NCBI RefSeq assembly: GCF_000178855.1
Contig: NZ_ADVG01000004.1
Location: 434,001-498,000 of the forward strand
Reading direction: 5' to 3'
Length of the DNA stretch: 64,000 nt
Origin: Ktedonobacter racemifer DSM 44963
GTDB taxonomy: Bacteria > Chloroflexota > Ktedonobacteria > Ktedonobacterales > Ktedonobacteraceae
A program made the translations under genes and the position numbers. How positions within the stretch are numbered: the first letter of the stretch is position 1; each line of letters opens with the position of its first letter. The notes under the pieces were generated by a model, which ran no database searches, had not been told where the DNA came from, and worked only from the letters and a program-made list of their open reading frames with translations. Positions 60,869 through 64,000 of the stretch are shown piece by piece.

Positions 60869-61073
60869 AAGAGGTATGCAGTTCCTTGAACACTGGCGCA
60901 TGGCCATGCGGAACCATATTCCCCAGTGCCAGAGACCACCGCTCCGTGGAGATGAGACTGAACGGCAAGGTGCAAGGCACCAGCAACCGTCTGGAGCAGG
61001 AACGAGATAGACATCACTGTGTCTGAGCGGAAGACGAAGTATTTCATGGTATGAGAAGCAAGGAGCACATGTT

Positions 61074-61646
61074 ATGGCTGAACGCGAACACCCGATGGAG
61101 ATAACGTTGCGCACTGCTCTGTGGCAGCAGTTCGGTGCAGCCATCGATATGCTTGAAAATGCCCTGCTGGCCTGCCCCACCTCGCTGTGGGAAGAGCGGC
61201 TCTGGAACGGCCACTCACCCTGGATGCCACCTGAGTCCGCTCAGTTCTGGTACGTCACCTATCATACGCTCTTCGGGCTCGACTTCAATCTCTCCGGGAA
61301 GTCGGAGGAGGAATTTGCTCCCCCTGCTCCCTTTATCTGGACTGAGCTCGATCCCCCCGTCTCGCCTCAACGGCCCTATACGAAGGAGGAGCTGCACGCC
61401 TATCTGAAGGCGACACGCCGCAAGTACCACGCCTCCCTTTCCGCACTGACGGACGAGCAGGCATACCAGGCCGTCGAGTACCACTGGGCGGAGGGGCAGG
61501 CCGTCAGCTTCTTGGAGGGACTGCTCTACATCATGCGCCACGTCCAGGAACATGCGGCCCAACTGAGCCTCTTTCTCGGACAGCACGGCATCCAGCACGA
61601 GGCGCTCGACTGGGTCCCGCAAGCGAAGGATGAACCTGGCAGCTAA
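61074..61646 (+). CDS. DinB-family protein
   Basis: 190 residues, four-helix bundle of the DinB/YfiT type: LRTALWQQFGAAIDMLENAL, ESAQFWYVTYHTLFGLDFNL (first metal His), RRKYHASLSALTDEQAYQAV, LLYIMRHVQEHAAQLSLFLG (second and third His). Metal-binding helper, function of most members unknown. Start ATG 61074 follows AAGGAG at about eight bases. Confidence 0.85.
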   Translation: MAEREHPMEITLRTALWQQFGAAIDMLENALLACPTSLWEERLWNGHSPWMPPESAQFWYVTYHTLFGLDFNLSGKSEEEFAPPAPFIWTELDPPVSPQRPYTKEELHAYLKATRRKYHASLSALTDEQAYQAVEYHWAEGQAVSFLEGLLYIMRHVQEHAAQLSLFLGQHGIQHEALDWVPQAKDEPGS

Positions 61647-61779
61647 GTTCGCGGAGGCGAGTGGGCTACCCGTCGGGCCGACGCATTCCCAAACACGCAG
61701 AGCGCTCGTCGAGAGACCAAGAGCTTCGGCCTCGGCATCCGGTCGAAGCTCAGTCTCGTGTTGAGCCGATCAGTCATCG

Positions 61780-62032
61780 TCACTGCCAGGATCTGTAAAC
61801 CCTCTGTGGCGAGGTCTCCACGCAGCATGTTCAGGCTGATGCGCGCCCCCACTGTCGTTAGCCATCCGCCCAGGTTCGAGACCTCGCTCATGTCGGAGCG
61901 GCTGAGACGAAGCCAGGCTTCCTGGATCGCGTCATCTGCCTCCGAGAGGGAGCCGAGCAAGCGGTAGGCCACCGCTCGCAGGTGGGGATGGCTTTCCTCG
62001 AAGGCTTGCGCCAGCCAGTCGTGATTCTCCAT
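61780..62032 (-). pseudogene. ECF sigma-70 factor (SigJ/ECF41-like), region 2 only
   Basis: MENHDWLAQAFEESHPHLRA, VAYRLLGSLSEADDAIQEAW, LRLSRSDMSEVSNLGGWLTT, VGARISLNMLRG: the complete region 2 of an ECF41-like sigma factor. Homology stops after about 85 residues; region 4 and the SnoaL-like C-terminal domain normally present are missing. The frame continues without sigma features to 61643. The start follows GGAGGAAGAG. It cannot recognise -35 sites. Confidence 0.75.
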
Positions 62033-62649
62033 AGGTTCTCTTCCTCCACGAGGTGTTGTCAAGGAAGTGACACGCCAAACATACCTGATGTGACATTGTC
62101 TGGGACGATCGAGCCGAGTCTTTCGGATCGCAGCATGACACCAGTGTCGGTGTACCTCGAAGTAATTCCTGGCCAAATTGATCACCCATATAATGGCCGC
62201 CTAGACACTTCAGTTAGGTGTAGCCTTGATCGCTGTTGTTGTGCTCCCATTGTTCAGAGACATATATCCTGGCCACGAGTTTTTTGTACTCCTTTGTCGC
62301 CCGATCCTCGGAAACCTTCGCGCGGAGATTGCGAACAGGAGGTCAGTAGATATGTCATTTGGGCCTGCATTCTGTCGCTCTCTGCACGAGAGCAGAGGCG
62401 ATCGTCGGCCTGTGCGGCTGCATCTGGCGATGGTGACCTCTCTGCTGGCCATTTTGGCCTGACCAGCCCATGAATTCCGCCCCCCTGTTTTGTCATAGAT
62501 TTGTCATAAATGCCTCATCTTATCTTCCGCTTCACAGACCACAAGAGTTTTCGCTTGCGCTACTCTAGACTTCCAGAAGCAAGCAAGATGACAGAACGAT
62601 GACAAAAAAAGGAGAGCTATTCATCCTCCTGTCACTTCCAGGCACTATA
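62033..62649. other. Region without recognised gene
   Basis: About 600 bases with no convincing frame; includes the upstream region of the sigma remnant and a GC-poor stretch with TGTCAT direct repeats near 62494-62510. Confidence 0.45.
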
Positions 62650-62774
62650 CTGTAAATCACAGGATTAAATGGGCCGAAAGTTGATAATTACGGGGGTGAT
62701 CTGCCCGTTTGTCAGAGGGGAGATGGCCCACGGAATTGTACAGATTTCTCCCATGCGCATTCCGCGATTTACAG
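62650..62774. mobile_element. 125-bp repeat element A with CTGTAAATC ends
   Basis: Bounded by CTGTAAATC (62650) and GATTTACAG (62774). Its inner 110 bases (62664-62773) recur at 63764-63873 with one mismatch. On the minus strand it encodes GMRMGEICTIPWAISPL,which resembles the first Arg box of tyrosine recombinases, so the element may be a gene scrap carried in multiple copies. Confidence 0.7.
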
Positions 62775-62881
62775 TGTAGGGCTTCTTGTCCTTCAAGATG
62801 TGATAGAGAATGACTAGGATTTTGTGCGCGTGACACCGAGGTGTCATGGCGCTTGAAACACACAGACGAGGGAGGAAACCG

Positions 62882-63376
62882 ATGAGCGACCTTCAGGCCA
62901 TTGCTGATCGCTTCGAGATCGAGGCGCTGCGCGGCGAGTTCACCGACGCGGGGATGATGCGCGACTACGACCGCTTCGCGTCGCTGTTCACAGAGGACGG
63001 CGTGGTGCGGATCCCCGACATCAACGCCGAGCTCGTCAGCCGGGAGGAGATCCGCGCCGGGGTCGAGCGGCTGCAGGGTCTCTGGGACTACTTCGTGCAA
63101 ACCACGCACCCGGGCACGATCCAGCTTGAGGGCGACACCGCGGTCGGCCGTGCATACGTCTCAGAGCTTGGGCACCGGCGCGACGGCAGCTCGCAGTTGA
63201 ACTACTCCGTGTACCACGACCGCTACCAGCGCACCCCGGACGGCTGGAAGTTCGCAGAGCGCGTCTACGAGGTCAGATACCTCGACACCACTCCGCTGGC
63301 AGGCTCGGCGCCCCACGCAGCGGGGGCGCCCGCGAAGGAGCCGACCGAGAACAAGTCTTCGACGAAAGGAAGGTAA
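62882..63376 (+). CDS. SnoaL-like/NTF2-fold protein, GC-rich
   Basis: 164 residues. LQAIADRFEIEALRGEFTDA, RFASLFTEDGVVRIPDINAE, VSREEIRAGVERLQGLWDYF, then QLEGDTAVGRAYVSELGHRR and RTPDGWKFAERVYEVRYLDT: the cone-shaped NTF2 fold, as in polyketide cyclase-like and limonene epoxide hydrolase-like proteins. Substrate unknown. Start ATG 62882 follows GGGAGGAAA. Codon use is clearly richer in third-position G/C than its neighbours, and the gene lies between two copies of a 110-bp repeat, both suggesting transfer, perhaps from an actinobacterium. Confidence 0.82.
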   Translation: MSDLQAIADRFEIEALRGEFTDAGMMRDYDRFASLFTEDGVVRIPDINAELVSREEIRAGVERLQGLWDYFVQTTHPGTIQLEGDTAVGRAYVSELGHRRDGSSQLNYSVYHDRYQRTPDGWKFAERVYEVRYLDTTPLAGSAPHAAGAPAKEPTENKSSTKGR

Positions 63377-63763
63377 ATCACAGGATGAAATGGCTCTGCC
63401 TCACTTTGCGTGATTCTGAACTGGTTGTGGCAAACAGCCAAAAGGGAAAGCCTGTTGCGAAGTCTCACCATGACCGTGGCTTCTTTACGTATGCAAGAGC
63501 TTTCACACAAAGTGATACTGCTGGCGAAACCCCATGAAAGGCTTTTCCATGGGGGTACAGAAAACCAACCGAAACCGACGCAAGAGAAACCGTGCTGCGC
63601 TTTTCTTTGTCTGCGCGACCACGCTCAGAGGTGCGCAACAGCCCCGCTTGTTCAAGCTGGAGGAGTGGCCATCTGGTCGATCACATCGGAAAGGTCTTCT
63701 CTGCTTGTCGGTATTTCCCTGCCTTCCAGGGTTCGCCAGCAGTATCCAAAGTGCGGGAGAGCC
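63377..63763. other. Region between SnoaL-like gene and repeat B
   Basis: No gene supported. At 63373-63393 the sequence GTAAATCACAGGATGAAATG repeats the left end of element A, so a longer copy of the element (to 63873) may span this whole region. Confidence 0.45.
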
Positions 63764-63873
63764 ATTAAATGGGCCGAAAGTTGATAATTACGGGGGTGAT
63801 CTGCCCGTTTGTCAGAGGGGAGATGGCCCACGGAATTGTACAGATTTCTCCCATGCGCATTCCGTGATTTACA
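63764..63873. repeat. 110-bp repeat B (direct copy of 62664-62773)
   Basis: 109 of 110 bases identical to copy A, same orientation, 1,100 bases apart. It ends GTGATTTACA. Confidence 0.95.
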
Positions 63874-63901
63874 CAGCAGAGCGCTGCTCGCGCTACCATA
63901 G

Positions 63902-64000
63902 ACATTGGAACAGGTCCTGACGAAGCTCGAAACAGGGCAGCTCGAAGTGAAACTTGCCCGCAACGGGTCAAGAAGATGGCCCGGTTTGCATGGATACAAT
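63902..64000 (+). other. Open frame running off the window, possible AarF/UbiB-kinase tail
   Basis: 33 codons after a stop read TLEQVLTKLETGQLEVKLAR. The pattern resembles the C-terminal LxxLExGxLEV segment of ABC1/UbiB kinases, but the piece is too short to be sure and has no start. Confidence 0.25.

Noticed and set aside
60711..61010. 100-codon plus-strand frame
   Set aside because: Antisense to the resolvase C-terminal half; no RBS.
61643..61779. C-terminal continuation of the sigma factor
   Set aside because: Open frame but no region-4 helices; the amino-acid pattern changes abruptly after NMLRG.

Overview
The window looks like accessory chromosome from a Ktedonobacteria-type member of the Chloroflexota. 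This rests on gene style rather than a marker gene. The signs are a giant MalT-like LuxR regulator, two PknB-type Ser/Thr kinases (one fused to a seven-blade WD40 propeller), an XRE-TPR regulator, a NarL-type two-component pair beside an ABC exporter, many small stress and modification enzymes, and very many insertion sequences of different families. No rRNA or tRNA gene was seen.

Layout. 1-8 kb: 3' part of an alcohol dehydrogenase, then a pile-up of transposons (IS701, truncated IS110, IS1, an IS630 scrap, a 165-bp MITE and a TnsC fragment), then a twin-GNAT acetyltransferase and an 84-bp perfect palindrome. 8-15 kb: a mostly intact island with a monooxygenase-fold protein, half a resolvase, the LuxR regulator, a RibD/DHFR-like protein, a DUF4287 protein and a DoxX-like protein. 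15-19.5 kb: an IS4-superfamily element with a 7-bp target duplication, a 116-bp MITE and a second IS701 that has cut a Ser/Thr kinase gene. 19.8-25 kb: one minus-strand block of ABC ATPase, permease, histidine kinase and response regulator. 25.1-29.6 kb: a Tn7-like transposon with a TnsA-TnsB fusion protein and TnsC. 29.6-38 kb: IS remnants, the WD40 kinase, an ISAs1 element carrying a group II intron, and a three-repeat CRISPR-like array without cas genes. 38-43.6 kb: universal stress protein, TetR regulator with a clear operator-promoter, an SDR, an alpha/beta hydrolase and ywbE. 42-48.5 kb and 51.9-55.6 kb: nested or paired ISs (IS6, IS630, ISAs1, IS5 and a mutator-like element with 63-bp terminal repeats). 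55.6-64 kb: a broken baeRF gene, a DJ-1/PfpI protein, a PPOX-fold protein, a serine hydrolase, DinB, a truncated sigma factor, the other half of a resolvase, and a GC-rich SnoaL-like gene lying between two 110-bp direct repeats.

Themes. (1) Six IS elements from four families (IS701 twice, IS1, IS630 twice, IS5) have their transposase split at an A7 or A8 run. In five of the six the shift needed is -1, and three have an in-frame A_AAA_AAA heptamer, so these look expressed by slippage rather than dead. (2) The Tn7-like element has a single polypeptide with a recognisable TnsA nuclease triad and a TnsB DDE triad, but no TniQ/TnsD was found; a second TnsC fragment sits 20 kb away next to a MITE with TGT/ACA ends. 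(3) N- and C-terminal resolvase halves lie at 9 kb and 60.7 kb in the orientation expected if the interval between them were once circular. (4) There are several strong structured DNA elements: two hairpins over 80 bp, MITEs, tandem repeats, and a small ORF whose Shine-Dalgarno can be sequestered. Non-mobile genes are mostly regulators and small stress or detoxification enzymes, many of them damaged by insertions.
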